From the NCBI GenBank assembly GCA_030527235.1, contig JAUNBL010000014.1, positions 1 through 42,184 on the forward strand: DNA of 42,184 bases. The letters run 5' to 3'. Below, piece after piece: positions 35,502-42,151 of the stretch (the first letter of the stretch is position 1; the number at the start of each line of letters is the position of its first letter). This DNA comes from Clostridia bacterium (GTDB taxonomy: Bacteria > Bacillota > Clostridia > UMGS1883). The notes under the pieces were generated by a model. The model did not search any database. It was not told the DNA's origin and saw only the letters and a list, made by a program, of their open reading frames with translations. Both the position numbers and the translations under genes were made by a program.

Positions 35502-37250
35502 ATGAAAAGATTTATCTGCATATTGACCGCAACTGCCCTTTTGTGCGCAGGCTGCGCCTTTAGAGCTGAGAAAGAAAAAAAAGACACAAGAATAATGCAT
35601 GTTATCAAAACCGAGGAATATGACTGGGCGCAGAGCCTATATTGCTTCGCGCGTTATAAAAACAGCGGAAAAATTGTGCCGCTCAGCGAATATTCCAACG
35701 GCTATCTGTACGCGTACGCGCCTTCGGACGCAGAACTTGAAGAAACGTTCGGCGAGCCCCTTGCTTTTAACGATATGTCCGAGTACAAATACTGGACTTC
35801 CAACGTAGATTCTCTTTCCGCGCGCGGAGTCATTGTGCCGGATGAAAACGGCGCCTTTAATGCTGAACAAATTCTGACGCGCGGGCAGATGGCGCAAATG
35901 CTCGCGGCCGTTCTGGATTCGTCAATGCCGGAGGCAGACCCCGGTTTTTCCGACTTAACAAAAGATAGCCCGTTTTACGGACCTGTAAGTACACTGGTAA
36001 GCGAAGGCGTGTTGGACAAAGGCGGCGCTTTTGAGCCAAGCAGAGAAATGACGCGTGAGGAATTCGTATCTATCATGTATCGGATGCTGCTTGCGCTCGG
36101 CGGCAACGGAGCCGGCAAACCTATTGACGACTCCATCGGAAACATTGTGGATATGGACGCTGTAAGCGAAAACGCCAAAGAAGCGTACAACTACCTTTTG
36201 AGCCGGGGAATGCACGTTTTAAAGGAATTTGATGGTAATGATGAATACTTCGCAGACGATGTTCCCTACTTTCTTCATCCGCAAACCCCAATCATAAGAA
36301 GCGAAGCGGCAGAGCTTTTACTTATGTACATAAGCGACTTTATGAGAGCGAACTTCCCCCCTATCGCGCGCGAAGCTGCAACAGAAATAGGACTCGACAA
36401 GCAGATGCCCAGGATAGACGGCTCTACGTCGTCCTATCCAATTACAACGGCGCTCTACTGGAATCTCTTTGAAAACGGAAATAATCATCCTTCGCTGCCG
36501 CAGCAGCACTCTAAAACAATCGCATCGTATGAGAACCTGATTGCAAAAGAGGCTGATATAATCATCGTGCCTGACCCAAGCGACGATGTGCGGGCGCTTG
36601 CAGAAGAAAGCGGCGTGGAGATGGAGTTTATTCCGATTGCCAATGAAGCGCTTGTATTTTTTACGGGGAAAGACAACACAACAGATACTCTCAGTCTTGA
36701 CCAAATTAGGAATATTTATGTCGACAACGCATACTCCAATTGGAACGAAGTGGGCGGTCCGAACGCGCCGCTATCCGCGTTTTGCCGAAACAACGACAGC
36801 GGCAGCCACGCGCTTATGGAACGCTTCTTCCTAGGCGACAATGAAATCAACGAAAACATCCGCATTGAAAGAACGTCCATTATAATGGCAAGCATTATAA
36901 CCGATGTATCATCTTACCAATACGACCATCCCGGCACATTTGCACTCGGCTACAGCATGTACTATTACTATAAATTGACCGGCACGATAATCGGCACGGA
37001 GGACTTGAAGTTACTCGCGGTGGATGGCATCTCGCCTACCGATGAGAGTATTGCGGACAAGAGCTACCCGTTGGTGACAAACTATTACGCCGTAATCCGC
37101 TCTGACGAACCGGATAACTCGCCCGCCCGCAATCTTGCGCAGTGGCTTACATCGGATGCCGGGCAGCTTTGCGTAGAGAACGCGGGATTCGGCCCGATGC
37201 GTATTGTTGATGGCGGCAGATCAGCCTTTTTAAGCGAGGAAACGAATTAG
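35502..37250 (+). CDS. lipoprotein with SLH repeats and a PstS-like binding domain
   Basis: A 582-residue exported protein. The signal peptide ends in a lipobox LCAGC (Cys18), so it is predicted to be lipid-anchored. Three S-layer-homology-like repeats follow (about 90-140, 147-200 and 212-280; for example LTRGQMAQMLAAVL and MTREEFVSIMYRML). The C-terminal half (about 300-575) resembles periplasmic phosphate-binding PstS: RIDGSTSSYPITTALY at the first anion-binding loop and CRNNDSGSHALMERFF at the second, ending with ARNLAQWLTSDAGQ as in PstS-type proteins. No transporter genes are adjacent. Having both a lipid anchor and SLH repeats is odd. It may sense or bind an oxyanion at the wall; phosphate is a guess from the fold. 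The AAAGGA ribosome binding site is normal. Confidence 0.85.
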   Translation: MKRFICILTATALLCAGCAFRAEKEKKDTRIMHVIKTEEYDWAQSLYCFARYKNSGKIVPLSEYSNGYLYAYAPSDAELEETFGEPLAFNDMSEYKYWTSNVDSLSARGVIVPDENGAFNAEQILTRGQMAQMLAAVLDSSMPEADPGFSDLTKDSPFYGPVSTLVSEGVLDKGGAFEPSREMTREEFVSIMYRMLLALGGNGAGKPIDDSIGNIVDMDAVSENAKEAYNYLLSRGMHVLKEFDGNDEYFADDVPYFLHPQTPIIRSEAAELLLMYISDFMRANFPPIAREAATEIGLDKQMPRIDGSTSSYPITTALYWNLFENGNNHPSLPQQHSKTIASYENLIAKEADIIIVPDPSDDVRALAEESGVEMEFIPIANEALVFFTGKDNTTDTLSLDQIRNIYVDNAYSNWNEVGGPNAPLSAFCRNNDSGSHALMERFFLGDNEINENIRIERTSIIMASIITDVSSYQYDHPGTFALGYSMYYYYKLTGTIIGTEDLKLLAVDGISPTDESIADKSYPLVTNYYAVIRSDEPDNSPARNLAQWLTSDAGQLCVENAGFGPMRIVDGGRSAFLSEETN

Positions 37251-37264
37251 CCATCTAAGAACAA

Positions 37265-37296
37265 CGCCGCAGACAAAACAGTCTGCGGCGCTTTTT
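37265..37296 (+). terminator. terminator of the SLH/PstS-like gene
   Basis: Perfect 10-base stem CGCCGCAGAC / GTCTGCGGCG with an AAAACA loop, followed by CTTTTT, 14 bases after the stop codon. Confidence 0.92.
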
Positions 37297-37377
37297 AATT
37301 ATGTATGTTTCTCATGCTCATTCGCTGCTATACGTACACACCTTTGCTTCACTATCGATGCTGCAGTAATGATGCTC

Positions 37378-38940
37378 CTACTCCAAAACCGTATCTTCTA
37401 CGATTCCATAGACAACGTTCCCTATTGGCTTTACAGCATCAATAGATGTCCAGAAAAATACCTTTACATTCATTCCCTTATAGCCTTCTTCTGCCGCAAT
37501 CTCAAACTCCGTATTCGTATCGGCTTTTGACGCAAGCGTGCTGCCCATAGCCACCAAGTTATTTTCACTATCATATATCGCAAGTGCTATTGTACAATCA
37601 TCAAGGATGTAATCGTACTGTATGTTTGCAAAAACCTTACCGTTGTCATAGTAACAACCAGACAGCTTCGCTTTTACGGATATAGTCTCATCAAAGTTAT
37701 ACATAATGTCTATTTTACGAAGATACACGTTGTTGCTTGCGATTTCTATGTTTTTCCATTCTTCTTCAGAGCCGCAATATAAAACGGTCTGCAGAGCGAT
37801 GCAGCCGTTAAACGCCATACTCCCTATGCTAACGACGCTATTAGGAATACTCACGCATGTCAGATTGCTGCAATTGGAAAACGCCCAATCGCCTATCTTT
37901 ATGACGCTGTCGGGAACACTCACGCTTTCAAGGTTGTCGCAATCGAAAAACGCATACTCGCCTATCCTCGTGACGCTGCCGAGCATCGTAAACGATGACG
38001 CTGTTTTGCCCGCTGCATATTGTAACAACTTGGTTTTGTTTTTATTATACAAATTGCCGTCTATGCTGCAATAGTTTGAGTTTCTGCTGCCCACTTCAAT
38101 GCTTTCAAGTCTGTTGCAACTGTTAAACGCCTTATTCCCTATGCTCGTGACGAGGTTATGAATACTCACGCTTTCAAGGTTGTCGCAATCGATAAACGCC
38201 CCATTGCCTATGCTCGTGACACTGCTGGGTATCGTAAACGATGACGCTGTTTTGCCCGCTGCATATTGTACCAACTCGGTTTTGTTTTTATTATACAAAT
38301 TGCCGTCTATGCTGCAATAGTTTGAGTTTCTCTTGTCCACTTCAATACTTGTCAGGCTGTTGCACCAGGAAAACGCATCATCGCCAATGCTTGTGACACT
38401 GTTAGGAATGCTTATGCTTTCAAGGCTGTCACAACCGGAAAACGCATACACTCCTATGCTCGTAACGCTGTTAGGAATACTCACGCTTTCAAGGCTGCTG
38501 CATTGGGCAAACATCCAATCACCTATGCTCGTGACGCTGTCGGGAATACTCACGCTCGTCAAGCTGACGCAACCGCAAAACGCATACGCTTCTATGCGCG
38601 TGACGCTGTTAGGAATACTCACGCTTTCAAGGCTGACGCAATCGGAAAACGCCTTATCGCCTATGCTCTTGACGCTGTCGGGAATACTCACGCTTGTCAG
38701 GTTGTCGCAATCGGAAAACGCCCCAGAGTCTATGCTTGTGACGCTATAACCGCCCAAGGTTGACGGAATTGTAATCGCGCCGCTTTCAGAATAGGCGCAC
38801 CCGGTTATTGCAGCTTCACCGCTTGACACTTCATAAAAATAAATCCCTTCCACTGCCGCACCGGCGGTAACCGGTATAGTAGAAATCAGGCTTACCACCA
38901 TGCATACCGTTAAGAGCCAGCATAAAAAACGTTTTCTCAT
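37378..38940 (-). CDS. secreted BspA-type leucine-rich-repeat protein
   Basis: A 520-residue surface or secreted protein. Signal peptide at residues 1 to about 28 (hydrophobic core LLTVCMVVSLISTIPVTAGA). The body (about 50-410) is built of about a dozen 23-residue LRR_5 repeats of the form L-x-S-V-S-I-P-x-S-V-x-S-I-G-x-x-A-F-x-x-C. Twice the series is interrupted by a longer unit with NSNYCSIDGNLYNKNKT...LVQYAAGKTASSF. The last about 100 residues form a beta-sandwich-like module (IALAIYDSENNLVAMG...VKVFFWTSIDAVKPI) also seen in the flavodoxin gene at 40280. No sortase motif or SLH repeat. ATG 38940 has GGAGGT seven bases upstream. Such proteins mediate adhesion; the ligand is unknown. Confidence 0.93.
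   Translation of the reverse strand: MRKRFLCWLLTVCMVVSLISTIPVTAGAAVEGIYFYEVSSGEAAITGCAYSESGAITIPSTLGGYSVTSIDSGAFSDCDNLTSVSIPDSVKSIGDKAFSDCVSLESVSIPNSVTRIEAYAFCGCVSLTSVSIPDSVTSIGDWMFAQCSSLESVSIPNSVTSIGVYAFSGCDSLESISIPNSVTSIGDDAFSWCNSLTSIEVDKRNSNYCSIDGNLYNKNKTELVQYAAGKTASSFTIPSSVTSIGNGAFIDCDNLESVSIHNLVTSIGNKAFNSCNRLESIEVGSRNSNYCSIDGNLYNKNKTKLLQYAAGKTASSFTMLGSVTRIGEYAFFDCDNLESVSVPDSVIKIGDWAFSNCSNLTCVSIPNSVVSIGSMAFNGCIALQTVLYCGSEEEWKNIEIASNNVYLRKIDIMYNFDETISVKAKLSGCYYDNGKVFANIQYDYILDDCTIALAIYDSENNLVAMGSTLASKADTNTEFEIAAEEGYKGMNVKVFFWTSIDAVKPIGNVVYGIVEDTVLE
37985..38100. repeat. direct repeat copy 1 inside the LRR gene
   Basis: About 116 bases nearly identical to 38231-38346, offset by 246 bases, with only a handful of differences. 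It encodes the long insertion unit (NYCSIDGNLYNKNKT...AAGKTASSF). The near identity at DNA level points to recent duplication or ongoing recombination within the repeat tract. Confidence 0.85.
38231..38346. repeat. direct repeat copy 2 inside the LRR gene
   Basis: Partner of 37985-38100. The flanking 23-residue repeats are also similar in DNA sequence, so unequal exchange could change repeat number here. Confidence 0.85.
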
Positions 38941-39028
38941 CTTTTCCACCTCCACAAAACAAAAAGTACACAGCTATACGAAAAACGCAAACTCATGTTG
39001 GTTTAGTATTAAACTACGTTACATTTAC

Positions 39029-39057
39029 ACTATAGCATATTTTTCCGCGAATTGCAA
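39029..39057 (-). promoter_or_regulatory. promoter of the LRR gene
   Basis: Minus-strand TTGCAA (39057-39052), 17 bases, TATAGT (39034-39029). The start codon is about 88 bases downstream, leaving a longer leader than is usual in this window. Confidence 0.65.
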
Positions 39058-39154
39058 TACATTTTTGGGATTTGAACAAAGGTCGGGCAAAATCAGAACA
39101 GCCCGATAAGAATTCTGTTTGACACTATACAGCATAATTAAATAATACAAAACA

Positions 39155-39186
39155 AAAATCCTTTCAAACAGGTTTGACAGGATTTT
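39155..39186 (-). terminator. strong terminator downstream of the tRNA pair
   Basis: Arms AAAATCCT and AGGATTTT (8 bases) continue after one mismatch into TCAAAC / GTTTGA around a two-base loop; on the minus strand it is followed by TTGTTTTG. It lies about 110 bases beyond tRNA-Tyr and probably ends that transcript. Confidence 0.65.
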
Positions 39187-39251
39187 ACTTTGGCTAAGAA
39201 TCATTTGCCGGAAAATATTAGTGGAGCCGCAGAGGCGGCTTATCGTGATTT

Positions 39252-39291
39252 GTGACAATAAATCGCGGCAAGCCACAAGGACTTGCCGCGA
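39252..39291 (-). terminator. terminator-like hairpin directly after tRNA-Tyr
   Basis: Perfect 10-base stem TCGCGGCAAG / CTTGCCGCGA (39282-39291 with 39263-39272), followed on the minus strand by TTTATTGT, a weak T-run. It starts three bases after the tRNA CCA end and may serve as terminator or as a processing signal. Confidence 0.65.
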
Positions 39292-39293
39292 CG

Positions 39294-39378
39294 TGGTGGG
39301 AGAGGGTGGATTCGAACCACCGAAGGCGTTGCCAGCAGATTTACAGTCTGTCCCCTTTGGCCACTCGGGAACTCTCCC
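39294..39378 (-). tRNA. tRNA-Tyr (GTA)
   Basis: 85 bases with encoded CCA. Acceptor stem GGGAGAG / CTCTCCC, long variable arm (class II) as expected for bacterial tRNA-Tyr, T arm GGTGG TTCGAAT CCACC, anticodon GTA at 39344-39342 within CAGACTGTAAATCTG. It lies seven bases after tRNA-Thr and is transcribed with it. Confidence 0.97.
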
Positions 39379-39385
39379 TAATATT

Positions 39386-39461
39386 TGGAGCTGGTGATGG
39401 GACTCGAACCCGCAACCTGCTGATTACAAATCAGCTGCTCTGCCAATTGAGCTACACCAGC
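39386..39461 (-). tRNA. tRNA-Thr (TGT)
   Basis: 76 bases with encoded CCA. Acceptor stem GCTGGTG / CACCAGC, D arm GCTCAATTGGCAGAGC, anticodon TGT at 39428-39426 within CTGATTTGTAATCAG, T arm GCGGG TTCGAGT CCCAT. The second pair of the T stem is C-A instead of the usual C-G, a mismatch. First gene of a two-tRNA unit behind a perfect promoter. Confidence 0.96.
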
Positions 39462-39485
39462 GCGTCTCTTTACAAAGACTTGTTT

Positions 39486-39514
39486 ATTATAACCGCTTTT
39501 TTAGACACTGTCAA
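39486..39514 (-). promoter_or_regulatory. consensus promoter of the tRNA-Thr/tRNA-Tyr unit
   Basis: Minus-strand TTGACA (39514-39509), 17 bases, TATAAT (39491-39486): exact sigma-A consensus, as is common for stable RNA genes. It starts transcription about 20 bases before tRNA-Thr. Confidence 0.93.
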
Positions 39515-39532
39515 GAGTAATTTTATAAAAAA

Positions 39533-40072
39533 TCAGATTTTTTTATCATATTCCGAACGTGTCAATATATAACTTTTCATGTCAAAGACTTGACCGTCAT
39601 ATCGCATTTCCGCCATATGCAAAATCCCCTCAAAAACGAAGCCCAGTTTTTCAATCACGCGCTGTGAACGCTCGTTAAAAGTATAGCAGCAACATGTTAC
39701 CGCCTCGAAATCCGTTTGCGCGAAAAAGCGCTTTATAAGTGCGCCGGCCGCCTCTGTCATATACCCGTTTCCCCAGTAGTTATACCCCATTGCATATCCA
39801 AGCATTCTCACATTTTTATTCTCTCGCTTTGTGTCTCCTATCATCCCCACTGTACCGATAAGCTTGCCGCTTAAAACTATCCCGAAAAGCCAATCCTTGC
39901 CCAAGAACAGCGTGTTTATCAGTTTGCGCGTTTCCTCTATGCTTTCGTGAGGCTTCCAACCCGCGTTCGGACCCACAGACGGATGCTTTGAATACTCAAA
40001 CATATCAGCCGCGTCCGCCTGAGTTATCGGACGAAGCACAAGCCGCTTTGTTACTATTTCCATTTCCCTCAC
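39533..40072 (-). CDS. GNAT acetyltransferase, RimJ/RimL type
   Basis: About 179 residues of the Acetyltransf_3 family, which acetylates N-termini of ribosomal proteins or small amines. TKRLVLRPITQADAADMFEYSKHPSV opens the domain. The acetyl-CoA region is YAMGYNYWGNGYMTEAAGALIKRFF (about 92-116), and NERSQRVIEKLGFVFEGIL (about 133-151) is the typical C-terminal motif. The start is GTG 40072 or ATG 40063. The promoter's -10 box ends only seven bases before the GTG, so the message would be leaderless or carry a nine-base leader. It is single-gene and ends just before the tRNA promoter. The substrate is unknown. Confidence 0.9.
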   Translation of the reverse strand: MREMEIVTKRLVLRPITQADAADMFEYSKHPSVGPNAGWKPHESIEETRKLINTLFLGKDWLFGIVLSGKLIGTVGMIGDTKRENKNVRMLGYAMGYNYWGNGYMTEAAGALIKRFFAQTDFEAVTCCCYTFNERSQRVIEKLGFVFEGILHMAEMRYDGQVFDMKSYILTRSEYDKKI

Positions 40073-40079
40073 CCGCTTT

Positions 40080-40109
40080 ATTATAAGATTTACAGCTGCA
40101 CCCTGTCAA
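40080..40109 (-). promoter_or_regulatory. consensus promoter abutting the GNAT start
   Basis: Minus-strand TTGACA (40109-40104), 18 bases, TATAAT (40085-40080). Expected transcription start is near 40073, at the first base of the GTG start codon. Confidence 0.85.
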
Positions 40110-40228
40110 GATTATTTTTTGAATTTGACCCGCAAATTTTCCCATGTATCTCATTATTTTTATTGTCCCGCTGGTAAGTATAGCAGTGTTATAACTATAT
40201 TACATAGCAGACCATTTGATATAAGCAT

Positions 40229-40257
40229 TAGACATTTTACATTTTTCGTGTTAGAGT
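40229..40257 (+). promoter_or_regulatory. promoter of the flavodoxin-lipoprotein unit
   Basis: TAGACA (40229-40234), 17 bases, TAGAGT (40252-40257), about 20 bases before the start codon at 40280, with AAAGGGTG in the short leader. Confidence 0.55.
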
Positions 40258-40279
40258 AAAATCAAGAAAGGGTGATATC

Positions 40280-41140
40280 ATGGATAGCCAAATAACAACC
40301 GTAAAAGCAGTTCAAAGCTTAATTGGCGGAGTGACAAAAGCTATAGTGGGCGTTTTAATCACACTGATGATTTGTACGACCGCCCATGCCGTGCAAGCAG
40401 TTTCCATTACGGCTGCAAAAAATGTGATAACCGCGAAGAACGTCATTAGCGAGGCTATTTTGTTTACTGCGTTATATAAAGACAACAGTCTTGTTGATAT
40501 TGCTTCATATAGAGGGGAAGACACGATAACTGCCAATTTTTCAACGGACATGAGCAGCAATTTATCTAACGCTGATGAAATCAGGGCATTTGTATGGAAC
40601 AGCAAATCGCTCGAACCTCTGTGCAGCGCTTTTTCCTCTCCGATAGCGCTCCTGCCCGATGAGTCTCCGGCGTCAACGCTTATCGTCTACTATTCCAGAA
40701 GCAATAACACAAAATCGCTTGCGGAGACGGTATACTCCGTGTCAGGCGGCGATATTGCAAGGATTGAGCCGGTGGAGCCATATCCTGAAAATTACAGTGA
40801 ATGTCTGGCGCAAGTACGTAAGGAACAAGCGGAGGGTTACAAACCACCTATCACGATTAGTTTAACGAGCATTGAGCAATATGATACCGTTTTGCTCGGC
40901 TATCCTATATGGTATAACTCACTTCCCTCACCTGTTGTAACATTTCTGACAAGTTTTGATTTTACCGGTAAAACCATTATACCATTTTGCACGAGCGGCT
41001 CTACTGGAATAAGCTCAAGCGTATTGACATTAAAAACACTTTGTCCAAACAGTGTAGTTGCAAATGGATTCAGAGGCACATCGGCCTCCTCTGTATCAGA
41101 GGTCACAAGCCTGCTTAGCCAAAACGGTTTTTCAAAATAA
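40280..41140 (+). CDS. membrane-anchored flavodoxin-like protein with N-terminal surface module
   Basis: A 286-residue protein. One hydrophobic segment (about 20-40, ending AHAVQA) acts as signal peptide or anchor, so the rest is outside the cell. Residues about 55-120 form a beta module (ILFTALYKDNSLVDIAS...IRAFVWNSKSLEPL) like the tail of the LRR protein. Residues about 132-283 are a flavodoxin of the Flavodoxin_4 group: LIVYYSRSNNTKSLAE is the FMN phosphate loop, LGYPIWYNSLPSPVVTFL and PFCTSGSTGISSS are further FMN-loop motifs. An extracytoplasmic flavodoxin is unusual because FMN must be supplied or loaded there; it may serve extracellular reduction, or be a diverged binding protein. AAAGGGTG lies seven bases before the ATG. 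The next lipoprotein follows 15 bases later. Confidence 0.85.
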   Translation: MDSQITTVKAVQSLIGGVTKAIVGVLITLMICTTAHAVQAVSITAAKNVITAKNVISEAILFTALYKDNSLVDIASYRGEDTITANFSTDMSSNLSNADEIRAFVWNSKSLEPLCSAFSSPIALLPDESPASTLIVYYSRSNNTKSLAETVYSVSGGDIARIEPVEPYPENYSECLAQVRKEQAEGYKPPITISLTSIEQYDTVLLGYPIWYNSLPSPVVTFLTSFDFTGKTIIPFCTSGSTGISSSVLTLKTLCPNSVVANGFRGTSASSVSEVTSLLSQNGFSK

Positions 41141-41155
41141 ACGTAGGTGATTGCA

Positions 41156-41626
41156 ATGAAAAGGAGAATACCCCTGCTGCTCAGTGCATTGTTGGTAACG
41201 TTTACGACAAGCTGCAGTGCGCAGCCGCAGACTGTCAGCGAGAGTCAAAACGCCGTTATTATCCTGCAAATAGGAAACCCTGTTATGACAGTCGGAGATA
41301 TGGAATACGAAATTGACCCGGGGCGAAGCGCCGTTCCTATTATTATGGACAACCGCACTTTGCTGCCCATCAGAGCGGTCGTGGGGGCAATGGGCTGCGC
41401 ATTCGCTCGGGATGAGGAAACACGGACAACGGCACTTGCCAACGGAAATAATAAAAAAGAGCATCGGTTACTCCAAGGATACGCTAAGGCGGTAGAAAAA
41501 GGGGACATTTCTCCTCTAATTGGTTTTGATTTATACAAAAAGACCGTAGCGGATTCGGAATTGTCACATCGCGCGGAATACCCGTGGAGGGGTATTGCTC
41601 GCATTTTATTGACCAAGAACTTTTAG
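41156..41626 (+). CDS. lipoprotein with copper-amine-oxidase N-terminal domain, C-terminus probably scrambled
   Basis: A 156-residue frame. Signal peptide with Cys20 in FTTSC, a weak lipobox. Residues about 35-85 are a CuAO_N1 stalk domain (IGNPVMTVGDMEYEIDPG, VPIIMDNRTLLPIRAVVGAMG), common in clostridial surface proteins. After about residue 95 the sequence no longer looks like this family (HRLLQGYAKAVEKGDISPLIGFDLYKK) and another frame becomes protein-like from about 41530. Either a rearrangement joined a truncated lipoprotein to the tail of another gene, or a frameshift is present. ATG 41156 has AGGTG six bases upstream; 15 bases after the flavodoxin gene, so co-transcribed. Confidence 0.6.
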   Translation: MKRRIPLLLSALLVTFTTSCSAQPQTVSESQNAVIILQIGNPVMTVGDMEYEIDPGRSAVPIIMDNRTLLPIRAVVGAMGCAFARDEETRTTALANGNNKKEHRLLQGYAKAVEKGDISPLIGFDLYKKTVADSELSHRAEYPWRGIARILLTKNF

Positions 41627-41769
41627 AAACTGATGATGTAAACGACATCCTTGATGCCATAACCCTGTTGATTGTTGAGAACTTCGACGAAAACGACGAA
41701 CCAACCGACAAAAGCAGAGAAATCGAGAGAATGTACGACCATATCTATTTGAGCAACTTAGACGACTAA
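41530..41769 (+). pseudogene. 3' part of an unidentified gene in a shifted frame
   Basis: This frame is open from just after a TGA at 41527-41529 to a TAA at 41767-41769. It reads as plausible acidic protein (GIVTSRGIPVEGYCSHF, then DVNDILDAITLLIVENF and REIERMYDHIYLSNLDD). A GTG at 41584 is the only start-like codon and has no good ribosome binding site. It overlaps the end of the CuAO_N lipoprotein frame. A terminator follows at once, which suggests this is the genuine 3' end of a gene whose 5' part is lost or frameshifted. I do not recognise the family. Confidence 0.45.
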
Positions 41770-41794
41770 AAACCACCCTTCACACGGTGGTTTT
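41769..41794 (+). terminator. terminator after the shifted-frame gene end
   Basis: Stem AAAACCACC (41769-41777) / GGTGGTTTT (41786-41794) with an eight-base loop, beginning at the stop codon. The stem T-rich arm supplies the T-run. Confidence 0.75.
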
Positions 41795-41821
41795 CCGTTA
41801 CGCACAACTTAATAATTTTAG

Positions 41822-42151
41822 CACTATGCAAATGCATGGTACTATTTTTATACCCAAATTGAAAAGTTTGAGTTTGAGGGAAAAGAATACACCCAATACG
41901 AGGCGTCCCAAATGCAGCGCAAGCTTGAGAGCGCCGCGCGCAACGCAAAAGACCGCCAGAGCATAGCCGCCGCCGCAGGAGATGACGTGCTGCGCCGCAA
42001 AGAGCAAGAGCGCATAAATCAGATAGCAGCTAAGTACAACGAGTTTTCGCGCGCCGCGGGGCTCCCCACCAAAACGGAGCGCATGAGCGCGGCGAAGTAC
42101 CACAGAGTGAAGACCACCGATGAGCTGAAGGTTCTTTTCCTAAAACCGTGA
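41822..42151 (+). pseudogene. phage minor capsid protein, C-terminal fragment (5' truncated)
   Basis: A 109-codon open frame after a TAG at 41819-41821 with no start codon until 41912. From about 41852 it matches the C-terminal region of phage minor capsid protein 2 (Phage_min_cap2): FEGKEYTQYEASQMQRKLE, a charged coiled-coil-like stretch (RRKEQERINQIAAKY), and the family hallmark YNEFSRAAGLPTKTERM near the end. The full protein is several hundred residues, so most of the 5' part is missing. No other phage gene is visible inside the window; more may lie to the right. This marks the edge or scar of a prophage. Confidence 0.75.

Larger units (their letters stand above)
38941..39293. other. 353-base intergenic region: LRR leader, hairpin, tRNA 3' flank
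   Basis: No convincing gene. It holds the LRR promoter and about 90-base leader, a strong minus-strand hairpin at 39155-39186, a short GAGCCGC/GCGGCTT hairpin near 39224-39241, and the first terminator-like hairpin after tRNA-Tyr. An 83-codon frame on the minus strand (39025-39276) crosses these structures and is not supported. Confidence 0.6.

Noticed and set aside
37985..38346. CRISPR-like or mobile repeat
   Set aside because: There are only two long copies, in frame within a leucine-rich-repeat coding tract, with no spacers of uniform length and no cas genes. It is an internal protein repeat.
39025..39276. An 83-codon minus-strand frame upstream of the LRR gene
   Set aside because: It crosses two hairpins and the LRR promoter and has no ribosome binding site or recognisable protein character.
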